This document shows, in pieces, positions 53,801 through 64,000 of a stretch of DNA of 64,000 bases (within the stretch, counting starts at the first letter, position 1; every line of letters begins with the position of its first letter). Below the pieces are notes generated by a model, which was given only the letters and a program-made list of their open reading frames with translations, had not been told where the DNA came from and ran no database searches. The position numbers and the translations under genes are program-made. The DNA is from Gymnorhina tibicen (lineage: Eukaryota > Chordata > Aves > Passeriformes > Artamidae), in contig VXAZ01006886.1 of NCBI GenBank assembly GCA_013399875.1, forward strand, positions 3,465,272 to 3,529,271. The letters are read 5' to 3'.

Positions 53801-56800
53801 GAGTGTGAGGCAACAAGTGGCAAGGCTGTGAGGGTCAGTCTGGATTGCAGCTTCTGGAGTCCAGAAGTTCCTGATGTGCACTGAGATACAGGTGTTTAAA
53901 CAGTGTACTGCTATAGAGGTGAGCATTAAGTATTACTGATGGGTTTGGAAATTCTACCCCAAATTGTTTAAAGAGAGGAAACAGACAGTAGAAAAGGGAT
54001 TCATATGAAGAATTCATGTATAAACTCATTTCCTTGATTTTGATTAAATGACCAAACCAAAATTTTGCCTAATGAGGGCACTTGCTTGCATGAGAGATCA
54101 CTTTCAGTTGACAGCCCTTTGCAATTCATTATCTAATAAATATCTTTTTATAGGACATTTCTATGGAAAAAGTAAGCTCCTGTTAGTAAGGGACTCTCAA
54201 TTTCTCTTCAGTCCAGCATTCCAGGGAAATCAACATTTGCAGTGGATTTATTGCCTGACAGTTCATGTCCAGAACATGTCATCACTTTTTATTCTCTTTG
54301 AGGGACGTAGGAGACGCGGCATTTGGGCTCTGACTCCAGCCAGTAGCAAAGCTGTGAGATTTCTGGTTGCTTTTTACACATTTTGACTTTGGGTGTAAGA
54401 TCCTTCATGGTGCAAAAAAAGGAGGCTGAAATCTTGCTGTCTTCAACACCATAGAGCTGTGTTGATTTTACTTGTGTATGTCTAAAAGGCAGGGCTGTTC
54501 TTAGCTCAGCGTTAGAAATTCTGTTTCTCAGTAAAAAGGTCAACAGAAAGGTGGTATTTGCACATTCAAAAAAAAAAAATTACTACCTAGGGTTCCCTTG
54601 TGTTTAATATTTTTCTCTTGTGGACTCCATCGGGTGACAATGCTGGACTGAACATATATGTTCAAGCATGTTCTGCTTCCTGCTATTTGTACATTGTTTT
54701 GCCTTCTGCTTTTAATTCCTAGAATTTGCAGGGGTTTTCCTTCATGCCTCAAGGGCCAAACTTCTACACCCTGTACAACCAACCTTTTCCTGGAGCCACT
54801 ACACGCTGTTCCTAAAGTACACCCATTGCATCATTGCGGTGGGAGCCAAGACCCAGGGTGGCTGTTTCCTCCTTTCTGGAATGAAAGTGCTTTTGATTCA
54901 TCAGGGATGTCCCACGTAGCCTTTTATTTTTCAGCCTCATTCCTTCTGACTGGATTTTGACCAGAGCTGAGCTAACAGTTTTGAAGCACACAGTTCTCTC
55001 AGTGTAATCAAGATCCATGCAATCCATGGTTTGATTTTTCTATGTATCATGCCCTAAGGAATTATTTTCTCCCAAGAAAAGACCTTTCCTTTTTAATAGC
55101 ACTTGGGTTTTCTAGATTACTTTTCAAGCTGTACAGATCACACCAGAATGAAGGCAGCACTATTGTTCTGGTTCCTGGAGTGCCATTGTAAATACTTCTT
55201 TTTTTCCGTGAATATTAAAGGCGCCTTCTGCCAAACTTTGTTTCTTAAAGATGTAGGGATAAAATCAAAATGCAAGAATCAGGAGTATTTTATTGACTGT
55301 AAAAACGTGCAGCTCTGGGGTGGGACAGGTTTTCCACTTCTTTTACCAGTAGGTAGGTACATGGAGGTATTTTTAAATCAGTGTCATTTAGGTCTTCAGG
55401 AAGGATTACCTTTGTGAAGAATATCTTATCCTAGCATGTAGTAAATAATGAGTACATTGAGAGCCTCTAGGTGTGGCTTGGTTTGGTGGGTCAGACCTGG
55501 GCAGTCCCACTCAGCTTTTGTCAGATTCGTGATGAAGGAGCTTCCTTGCTCCCCACAAACCTACCCAGGAGTGAGATTCTCAGTGGAGATATTCCCTGGG
55601 TCTCTGGAAAAACCCTCCAGGCTCTGTGCATGCTGTTCCCCCCTCTCTAGGGGCAGAGAGTGACCTCCTCCATGGGGCCATGTGACCTCCTCCAGCCCTT
55701 GCTGGAGCTCCTTGCGGCAAAGAGCTGGGGCTGTTGTGGAAATCCATGGAGTGGAAAGAGTTTTCCATGGACAGGACTGGGAGGGGGCACAGCCATTGTC
55801 CTCATTTGTCTCCTTCATCCCATCAATCTCCACCAACAGGAGGAATGTCAGAAAATTTGGTGTAATATTCCATGTTGAGATGTTTGGTGGTAGTTCTTTG
55901 CTAATGTGAGTGGGAACAGATGTGTGGGTCCATTTTGGCAGAATTAACTGGGATCGTTTCTTGTCATGTTTTCAAAAAGACCATTTCCCTGTGCCACCTG
56001 CCCTCAGCTCAGCCTGAGAGCACTAATGGGGACCTGCAGAGCTGCTCAGAAGGGATCTGCCAGCAGTGCCCTTTCTGCCTATGGTATCCTGCAAAAATAC
56101 ATTGGATGTAATTTATTTGGTTAGGACATCTGGTTTTTGTCTGCTATAACCAATTTCTCTGACTAACCACATCTGGTCTAAGCAACATGCACTATATTTA
56201 TGTGGCTACAGCAATTTCACCCTGGTTCTAAGATTGCAGAATTTTGTTCATTTATGAACAAATGCTCAGAATTCTTTTGCTAGCACTTCTGTGGAATGGC
56301 TTTTGTTCAGGTTACCTTGATAAACACGCAGACACCGTATGCCAAAAACTGGCTTTTAACATGAGTCAGACTTGTTCTTTGGCAGCCTTATTTAATTAAA
56401 GATCCATCCTAAAACTTGCTTTGTCCTCACTGGAGAATTCATTTCTGAAGGTAGCAGAATAAGCTCTGGAAGATTTAATGACTTTGTAAAGAGGTGTTCA
56501 TTTCCATGGTGAGACTTGGCCTCAAGTGATCCTTCAGGGACTCTGTTCTCAGCCTGGGAATATTTCACTCAGTTTCTTCTGCAGATTCCAGAAGTTATCA
56601 TTGATGTTTGATACTGTGTCAGACTGCCCCAATGACAAGCAGGTATTAATACATTTTCTCCCTGAAACAGCCAGTCTGGGCTGACAAGGCTCTGCAGTTT
56701 GTTTTCCGGTCCCTCTGACACCCAGGGCTCCAGATCAAGGCCCTTTGCAGAGCTTGGCCTGTAACTCTTGTGAATACAATAAATACAGCACTGGCAGGCA

Positions 56801-56980
56801 GCCAGCATTCTTAAACCAGGGAGTGTGTTTCCTCATAAATAATATTAATATTTTGAAATACTACCACCTTCTGGCCGCTAGAGGAGAGGCTATTCAGGCC
56901 ATTTCTCAGTGAAAAACATTGTCTTACGTTACGAGAAGATGTACTTTCTGGTGTTAACTTTGAATTCTACATTCCATTTT

Positions 56981-57215
56981 GAATCACAGAATATCTTGAG
57001 TTGGAAGGGACCCCCAAGGATCACTGAGTCCAACTCCTGGCCTTCCACAGGTCACCCCCAGTCACACCATGTGTCTGAGAGCATTGTCCAAACACTTCTG
57101 GAAGTCAGACAGGTTTGGTGCTGTGGCCACTGCCCTGGGGAACCTGTTCCAGTACCTAGCCACCCTCTGGGTGAAGAACCTTTTCCTTATCCAGCCTAAA
57201 CCTCTCCTGAGGTCA
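56981..57215 (-). mobile_element. CR1 LINE fragment, antisense to GPC5
   Basis: On the + strand the element reads GAATCACAGAATATCTTGAG, TTGGAAGGGACCCCCAAGG, GAGTCCAACTCCTGGCC, later AACACTTCTGGAAGTCAGAC, GGGGAACCTGTTCCAGTACC, CACCCTCTGGGTGAAGAACC and CCTAAACCTCTCCTGAGG. This is the familiar reverse complement of the bird CR1 3' region, so the LINE lies on the minus strand with its 3' end near 56981. About 235 bp are recognisable, with no coding part. The fairly close match suggests a younger copy than the fragment at 30900. Confidence 0.9.
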
Positions 57216-57665
57216 TTTTCTGCAGGAGTTCTGCTCTCAAAGGCCTATTGGTATGGATTTCCAGTATGTTCTGTCAGGGAAAACGTCATGTGCTTCTTCT
57301 CCTTCATTTTCCAGCTCAGACATTTGTTTCAGCAGGTGCCCTCAGTCTTCACTAGTGTCATTGGGAAGAGGTACTCCTTCCATGCTCCCCTTTTTCCATT
57401 GCCCTTTCCAGTACTGGTATGGATTTTTTGTAAATATAGGATGAATGAAGCACTAACAGGATATAATCTTACTAATTTTACCCACCTTTGAGGCTAACAG
57501 TTCAGTTTTTGATAGTTTAAATGCTGGTGTAGCTTCCTTGAGTGGATCCTCAGTGTGTGTTTGACCTCAGAGATTCAGTCAAGGGGACTGCATTTGTTTG
57601 CAGTACAGAAGGAAGTGGGTGATGTTCTCCTCGTGCGAATCCATCCAATGGATTCACAGAAGGTG

Positions 57666-57767
57666 CTGCTCTTCCACAGGCCCCTGCAGGGGCTTTGAGA
57701 CAGACATAAGGCTCCCCTGCTCTTCCACAGGCCCCTGCAGGGGCTTTGAGACAGACATAAGGCTCCC
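57666..57767. repeat. Perfect 51-bp tandem duplication
   Basis: Two adjacent 51-base units, 57666-57716 and 57717-57767, are identical. Each contains the 12-base palindrome CCCCTGCAGGGG (57681-57692 and 57732-57743). Because 51 is a multiple of three, the duplication also gives a 17-residue repeat (GEPYVCLKAPAGACGRA) in a minus-strand open frame at 57550-57867, which I regard as a chance frame. Complete identity suggests a recent event or a collapsed or expanded assembly site. Confidence 0.9.
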
Positions 57768-58064
57768 TTTCTCCACAGGGGCCTGGAGGGATCAACTGAA
57801 TTGTCATGGCAGAGCTGCATCTCTCTGCTCTGGGAGACAGTGGAAGAAATTCTTTCCCCGTGGTCATTTATTGCAATCTGAAATACAAAGGTATTAGATA
57901 ATCAACCTTCAGGAGAGGGGAGGATTTCTGTGTCTCAGCTTTCTGATACTGTGGCCAGAGAGAAGTCCACTTACTGGATTCACATAAAAATTCACAGCTG
58001 GCAGTTCTTGTTTCATGGGGGGAAATATGTGTTACGTATTTTTTTGGCCTTGAGGATTTCTTTT

Positions 58065-58069
58065 GTGTG
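58065..58069. repeat. Possible 5-bp target-site duplication, left copy
   Basis: GTGTG immediately precedes the LTR start and corresponds to GTCTG at 59131-59135 after the LTR end, with one mismatch. Five bases is the duplication size commonly produced by ERVL-type integrases. The short length and the mismatch make this tentative. Confidence 0.4.
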
Positions 58070-58336
58070 TGTCTTGGTTTGAAAAGACAGTTATCCGCCA
58101 AGGAAGGCGGGAACCTCTCTTGGAACGGAAAAAATATGACCCCCTTCCCTCCGAATATAACTTTGAAATTAAGGGGCTTTCAGGCAAAGATATGGGAAAA
58201 TGAATACCAGTTCTTTACTAATACACATAGAACGAGACAGACAAACAACAGCAGCGGCAGCAACACCTCACGGACCCGGAACCCAGCGCCGGCCTCTCCC
58301 GGCCGCCGGCGCTTTCCCTCGGGGCAGTTCCGGGCA

Positions 58337-58355
58337 CGGCCGGCAGGGGGCGCTG
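58337..58355 (+). promoter_or_regulatory. CTCF-like motif in LTR (first)
   Basis: CGGCCGGCAGGGGGCGCTG matches 15 of 19 positions of the CTCF consensus TGGCCACCAGGGGGCGCTA as I recall it, including the whole CAGGGGGCGCT core. The motif reads forward on the + strand. Occupancy is not known. Confidence 0.5.
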
Positions 58356-58393
58356 CTGGCTCCCGGCCGGGCAGGGCAGGGGTGCTGATTCCC

Positions 58394-58412
58394 GTGCCTG
58401 CAGGGGGCGCTG
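58394..58412 (+). promoter_or_regulatory. CTCF-like motif in LTR (second)
   Basis: GTGCCTGCAGGGGGCGCTG matches 14 of 19 consensus positions with the same intact CAGGGGGCGCT core, in the same orientation and 57 bp downstream of the first. It lies in the CpG-rich part of the LTR. Confidence 0.48.
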
Positions 58413-59135
58413 TGGCGTGAGCTCGGCCACCTCTCCCCACACGGCAATGGCGGGCGGGCTGGATGGCGAAATGGGCTGCAGCAGGAACCTCGGAGCGGCG
58501 GCTGGAATGGCAGGGATGAGCAGACCCCAGAGTAGCAAACAAAATGTATAAAAAACTCTGCGGTTGTAGCTGGAGCTGCAGGGCATCCTGGCGGGCAGAG
58601 GTTGCGGGGCTACAGAGTAGTGAAAAACCTGGAGCAGTGGCAGCCTGGGCTCCCAAAGAGGGCCGGGAGAGGCTCCCGCAGAGGGAGAAGGGGCTTGGGG
58701 TCCCGAGGTTTACCCTGAGGCACCCCCGTAGATGGTGAGGGTCCGTTCCAGTGAGGTCGGGTGTTAACAAGGTCCCAGCGCAAAGGCTGCTCCCACAAGC
58801 AGAGCTCCACTCACGGTAGGAGAAGGCAGAAGGAGACGGAGCCTCGCAGTGGTGCTGAATTCTCCCCACAGTGACCACAGCCTTTCTCTGCTCCGTTGCC
58901 GACAGCAAGGAGCTACACCCTGCCCCTTCCCTCCAGCCCAAAATCTCGAGGTATCTCTGCCCTTCCCAAGAGAAAAGTCCTCAGGTAAGAGAGTAGCCAG
59001 CAGCACCCTTCCCCTACCTTGGCCATTTCTTTTGTCTCTCTTAAGTACTGGTCGTTATTGTCTCGAAGCAACAGATGGGACAAAATTCCATGAGAGGAAG
59101 AAACAAAAGGAAAAATCCTAACCCCCAACAGTCTG

Positions 59136-62100
59136 TTTGGTTTTTTTTCCCCAAAAAAAAAGTTTCTTGTGTAACAGTACAAGAAGTTTCTGCTCTGGAT
59201 AGCCTTATAGAAATATATGTTAATTTTTTGATCAGGCATTTCTGTAAATAATCAATTTCTAAACAACTTTTGAATTTTTTTATGCTAAGCAAGAAGGCAG
59301 TGGAAAACTCTATACTTCATATGTAGAAGTTGCAGGGTTCTGCACAAAAGGCTGCAGCATTGGAACGTGTAAGAAGGTGCTTGAAATACAGGTGCAGCCA
59401 TATAGAATGGCCACTATAAAACTGGAAGGAGAGTCCAGGTGGTCTGCCTGCAGTGGCTCATTCTTACTGTAATAAGTCTGGTAGCATAGCAATTTAACTT
59501 TAAACATTGTGATAACTTGTTCATTGCATTTTGCTGTAATGGTGAGTATAATTATGTCTTCATCTGATAAAAAACGTATATATTTCCATGCTGCTGAGGT
59601 ATAGAGATGGTGACTGTTTTCTCAGAAAGAGTTGAATAATAGCATTTCAATGTTGTGATTATGCTGACTCTATGAAAGGTGCAGGTCCCTGAGCAGGTAA
59701 TTAACAACTAAAGAAAAAGATGCACTCCAGGAAACTAATTATCTTTATTCCTATCTTTATTCCTGGCAGTGATTAATTTATAGTTGAACAGATGCTACAC
59801 AATGCTTAACTGCAGTAAATTCTGTCTTGAGCTGATAGGCCCTGTGCAAGAGACAATCAGAAGGCAAGTTTACTAAGAGAGGAATTCAATCCCATTTGAA
59901 TTTTAATGGGTGTGAATTTGAGAGTCACATGGGAAGTAAGCTGAGAGTTGGCACGAGAAGGCAGCCCAGAATTAGGGATCCTTGAACAAACCTGGTTACC
60001 TGAATGGAAAGAGGTCTGTTTGCCATCTTGGGCACTGAGGCTTTGTCAGCTTTCTGGCTTTTCTTTTCTGAGTTTTGAATGGTGTGTGAATGCAGCAGTC
60101 GTATCAGCAGGACCAAGAAAATAATTACTCTTTTAAGCTCTCCATACCTTAGAACAGTTTTCTCTCAAGTTTTTAAGTCCAGAAGGAGAGGAGGGGTGGA
60201 ATATAACATTTCCCCACTTCACAAGTCCTGCTTTTTTTTACTTTCATGAGGAGGATATAATGGAGTTGAAAACCCATCACTATTTTAGAGATCCCTTGAT
60301 TGGATTTGTGTCCTCAATGCTTCCTTACACAGAACTGGGGCTAAAATTCACATGATTATTTAAATTTTAGCCTATGATTGCAAATTTCAGGAGGAAACAT
60401 TACTGATGTCCCACCAAGTCTAACCATTTCTAAGAACATACCTGGAGAAGGGGCACCTGTAGATCTGTTGTCCTCAGTTGGTGATTTCATTAATTTCATG
60501 TGAGAAAGGCAGAAGTCAAAGCAGGCTGTGATCTACTGCACTTACCTGACTCTTGTCAGTCTCCTAGATTACTCAGTTGGGTTTTGTCCATGTGGTGAGG
60601 CTCTTTGCTGAGATGCCTGGTGGAGCTGGGCCTGTAAGAAGAGTGGCTTATCAAATAAATTAAAATAAGCACTCTGGGACTGCAATTAATGGGGTCATTA
60701 CCAGGAATCTGAGGAAGTGCTTTTGAACAGTAACTGTTCTTTGCCCGTGGTTGCTGATGCAGGTGTGGAAAGGCGGGTGCTGCTCGTGTTTCTGACGCAG
60801 AACTGTCCTGCTCTGCCAGTCAGCACACAGGCAGTGTGGGCAAGACAGGACAGGGAGAAATTGTTTTTCAGGAAAATAAGGTAGGATAAGAGAGGTCAAC
60901 TAACTCATTCCAGGGGGTAACTGTGAAAGTGGGAAAAGCTGCTCAGGGTCATAGAGAGCAGGTGGAAATTTAAAATGGCCCCAAATGCAACTTGATGACT
61001 TCAGTAGAATGTGTCTCAAACTGGGCTCCCTCGTGGTCACTCTCACTTGCTGTGTTTCATCTGGCTTTGAGACACGGAGGAGACAAGGCTGTGCTTTATC
61101 TGCTGGGAGCCCGGATCTCATCAGAAAGGGGACTGCGCACGTGAGTAACCAGGAAGAAAGAAACAAAGGAACGCAGTGCGAGATGGCTCCATTTGCTGTG
61201 CCGGGATAAAGGCATTATTATATGGAGTAATTTGATGGGCAATGTCTGCTGCTCCTGGGTGACTGCCTTAAACAGAGCAGAGGCCCAGAATGTCATACAC
61301 AATCACTCTGTTATGTAAATCAGCTGAACTGCTGGGAGGAAGGTTGTAGCTCCGAGATGGGGGCAGGTAGAGGAGGGGGTTTTTGCCCGTGGGGAGTTCC
61401 AGAGGCAGAGAGAGAGACAAAAGAGGAGTCAGGTCATTCATAGTCTGCAGCTCATGAAGATGGGGAAATAGAACATTCTTTGGAACCACTGTGTATAAAT
61501 CGAGTCTGATTTATTGGGGTTTTTAAATGTCCAGCAGAGTTACGAATTTTAGTTCCAAGGCTTGTGTTTTAGAACTGTTTTTGAAGATCTCTCATAAGGG
61601 GTGAGAGGTCAGAGATGCACTGGTTGTTTGTGAATTATGTTCTCCCATGGGTATCTGGGGTTTTGTCTGTTATTAAGAATCTGAGTGAGCTCATTTTGGT
61701 GAAGAGAGATTGTTTAGTTGCTAAGAGAGCATTTAATGCACGGGATATATAATATACTACATGCAGAATACATGTCCAAGATCCAGAGAATTGAATGCTG
61801 TTACTCTGGGGCATTTAGTGTGGTAGTTTCCTCCTAAACTTGACGGGTTCAGCAAGATTGGAGGATATGCTTAAGAGTTTATTGGAAATTTTTTCAGTGG
61901 AAAAGCTGCTTTTAGAATAGCCTGAAATTCCTTAATGATTGTGGCATAGGTTACAGCCTAAGGGTCGTTCTTTATTTGATCTGCCTTTTATATTAAAACT
62001 GGCCTGTTTGCATTTTGTTGTTTTACACAGGCAAAACACCCAGGAGATGTGGGAGCAAGTGGCAGTTCAGTGTTGAGAGGAAAACTGAAATATAATTGTA

Positions 62101-64000
62101 AAAATTCTCAACAAAGACATTCACCCATAACCCCCTCCCTCTTTTTTAATAAAACAATGTCTCTGCCCCTGGGACAAAGGAGAGGCTTATTCTTCTTTTG
62201 ATAGATTGCTTTTTAGGGTTCGTCCATATGTGAGATTGCATTATTGAGCCAGCAGACCAGTTGCTAGCAGTTCTCCACTTCATCACTGCCTGCAATTATC
62301 AGCAGATAGCACAAAAAGTAACAGTCCAGAGGAGCTCATAAAAGGGCCAAGAACAATAGGAGAGAAGGCTGAAGAAAATTAGTAAGTGAAAGCAAAAAAT
62401 TCCATTTGGTGTCAGTTTCCTAGTGGTCTTGGTCCTTTTTTTACACTGTTTCTGTAACTCTTTCATCAGTTTGTGCTGAGTGTGGCCTTACCCAGTGCCC
62501 AGCGTAGAGCAGAAAGACACAAAGCGCAAAGTGACACCACTGAGACACCCCTGCGTGCCTGTTCCCAGCAGCGTGGGCTGTGCATGCACACAGAGATGGT
62601 TTGTGGGGTTATCTCTGTTCCCCACTTCCCTGAACTGTGGGATGGTCAATCACTGCCTTGTTGGGGGCTGCTGAAGTCTGCCAGAGGTGTTGGAGAGGCC
62701 CCACACCGTGTTGTGTTCGATCTTTCCTGGTCATAACGGAGTCTTGTGGAAAGAGGTGAGGGGGGGGGAGCATCCCCTGCACACAGGCAGGCAGCTGTGC
62801 CCACCTGCACCGTTTTACCCACAAGGGGTGGGACAGTGTTTTGGGACAGGTGCTATTTAAACTTGTTTTCTGATACAGGAAGGTGGCATAGTCACTGTTG
62901 ATATGTTCCACAGGCAGTGATTTGACGTAGGGTTGGTGCCATTTTCCTTTTCAGACTTAAGGCACTACAGTGCAATAACAGGCAGAAATATGCAGATGCA
63001 TTAAAAATGTCTAAAAGCACCTGCTCTGTAGCTAAAAATATCAAAATAAGGGCCAGGATGCAAATACGAAGGTAAGCTATTAGACTTGGTGTGGAAAGGT
63101 GCAGTGTCTGCCCAGTTTCAGGTTTAATGTTAATTTTCATTACTTTCCTTAAATCCACCATGAAAGCCTTTTGCATTGTGCTGAGAATATATTTCTTACA
63201 CAATACTTATGGTAGTAATTCCTGCCAGCCAAGGATTTATAATCAGGCTTTGAAAAATGTATTCTTTAAAGTAAGAATAATAAAAAAGATTTTTCCATCT
63301 ACTCAATTCCTAGTGCATAGTAGTGAAGCTGTGTAGTCTAATCCAAAGAGCTGATGAAATAAAAGAGAGATAGCAGTAGATTAACTTTGATTTGTTATAA
63401 CGCCTTACATGTTTATCTCCCAGAAACACACACTCTCGAGCTGAAGTTTCACAAGTTTAATTTCAGTTTGTGTGTCCAGGCCATCTAATGGTCAGCCTTT
63501 TGCTGTGGCCTTTTGTGTGTTTTTTAGAAAGCAAGGGCACTTGATCATGTTTTTTTCTTTTTTTATCAAAAAACAAATGTCTGAAAACTAGCACACATCT
63601 TCAACAGAAGAGATGAACATGCTCCCCAAATGGTAGTTTTTTTTAATTCACAGATGTGCAAGCTCAGTCAACAACAATAGCAAAAAAAAAATCCCAATTT
63701 TGGAGTTCTTTGTGACAAGGTTTTGGGGGTTTGTTTTTCATTTAGCATTGAACAAGAGAGAAGACAGAAAATTTTTTAAAAATATGTTCTGTAACTTCAT
63801 TTTTCTCTAGCTTTGCAAGCACTTCTGTTTTCTTTCTTCTTTGTCTCTACTTTGCTATGGAAAATAAGGAAGGAGAAGATTTTTTTTAAATCTAAAAATT
63901 CTTAAGTTTTAAAAATATGTCTTTCTGATCTTTTGTTGCTGTAAGCAGTGATTGGTACACTCCAGTTGTGAAGGCAGAATGAGCTGTGGGAAGAGTGGTG
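59136..64000 (+). other. GPC5: GPC5 large intron, last part in window
   Basis: No exon, RNA gene or clear transposable element was recognised. The stretch is AT-rich with homopolymer runs, including about nine G at 62760-62768. Open frames are short and overlap on both strands. No acceptor followed by the expected next GPC5 exon was found, so the intron probably runs past the window end. Confidence 0.6.

Larger units (their letters stand above)
41374..56980 (+). other. GPC5: GPC5 large intron, third part
   Basis: No gene is recognised. The stretch contains a weak MIR-like trace (about 50796-50866), G/T-rich low-complexity patches near 46325 and 47270, an A/C-rich patch near 48266, and a conserved-looking AT-rich block at about 46600-47080. 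The largest open frame is minus-strand 47757-48296 (179 codons). Its amino end is encoded by the A/C-rich low-complexity patch, and it has no recognisable domain, so I do not call it a gene. Confidence 0.65.
58070..59130 (-). mobile_element. Solo LTR of a songbird endogenous retrovirus
   Basis: The element starts with TGTCTTGGTTTGAAAAGACA and ends with CTAACCCCCAACA, giving the TG...CA termini of an LTR, 1,061 bp long. The first 130 bases (AAGGAAGGCGGGAACCTC, AATTAAGGGGCTTTCAGGCA, AAGATATGGGAAAATGAATA, CAGTTCTTTACTAATAC) match, from memory, a family abundant in passerine genomes. The reverse complement holds an AATAAA-like polyadenylation signal (AGTAAAG, near 58214) close to its 3' end, so the LTR is read on the minus strand, antisense to GPC5. 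No gag, pol or env sequence flanks it, hence solo LTR. It is GC- and CpG-rich from about 58240 to 58700. A 253-codon minus-strand open frame (58180-58941) lies wholly inside and is not a gene. I cannot assign the family name with certainty. Confidence 0.75.

Noticed and set aside
56871..56889. CTCF-like site (CCGCTAGAGGAGAGG)
   Set aside because: The first half fits the consensus, but the GGGGGCGC part is broken (GGAGAGG). It is too weak to list as a feature.
57550..57867. Repeat protein with two 17-residue units on the minus strand
   Set aside because: The repeat is simply the 51-bp DNA duplication read in frame. Another minus-strand frame and a plus-strand frame are open over the same bases.
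58180..58941. Minus-strand open frame of 253 codons, the longest in the window
   Set aside because: It lies wholly inside the GC- and CpG-rich LTR, where stop codons are rare. It has no recognisable domain, and overlapping frames are open on both strands.
1..64000. tRNA, rRNA, snRNA genes, CRISPR arrays or nuclear mitochondrial inserts
   Set aside because: I looked for B-box (GGTTCGAATCC-type) signatures, regular spaced repeats and mitochondrial gene words, and saw none.

Overview
The window looks like vertebrate nuclear DNA, most likely from a bird and probably a songbird. It is AT-rich and almost entirely non-coding. Two short coding exons have consensus splice sites. Several CR1-type LINE fragments are present, and a long GC-rich LTR begins with the TGTCTTGGTTTG end that I associate with passerine endogenous retroviruses. 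There is no sign of bacterial gene density, operons, CRISPR arrays or plasmid and phage modules. Nearly all ATG-started open frames are short, overlap on both strands, and match nothing I recognise.

The only gene I can support is glypican-5 (GPC5) on the + strand, seen as two adjacent internal exons at 4349-4479 and 10468-10593. Their reading frames join exactly: the first exon ends two bases into a codon and the second supplies the third base. The joined product aligns without gaps to the human GPC5 segment that runs from the conserved Cys-Gly of the core domain, across the hinge, to the CWNGED motif near the heparan-sulfate attachment region. Upstream exons must lie before base 1 and the last exons after base 64000, because I could not find the next exon in the remaining 53 kb.

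Layout: 1-4348 is the end of an intron. 4349-4479 is an exon. 4480-10467 is an intron of 5,988 bp. 10468-10593 is an exon. 10594-64000 is the start of a large intron, as expected for GPC5, which is a very large gene in vertebrates. That intron carries an old CR1 fragment (about 30.9-31.4 kb, antisense), a MIR-like SINE (about 35.6 kb), a weaker MIR-like trace (50.8 kb), three younger CR1 3' ends (40.9, 41.3 and 57.0 kb), a perfect 51-bp tandem duplication (57.7 kb) and a solo-LTR-like element (58.07-59.13 kb). The LTR is CpG-rich and holds two CTCF-like cores in the same orientation 57 bp apart.

I did not find a new multi-gene system. The points most worth checking are the paired CTCF-like cores inside the LTR, the hinge exon that seems to lack the second cysteine and an RxxR site present in the human protein, two perfect hairpins, and a few intronic stretches that read like conserved regulatory DNA.
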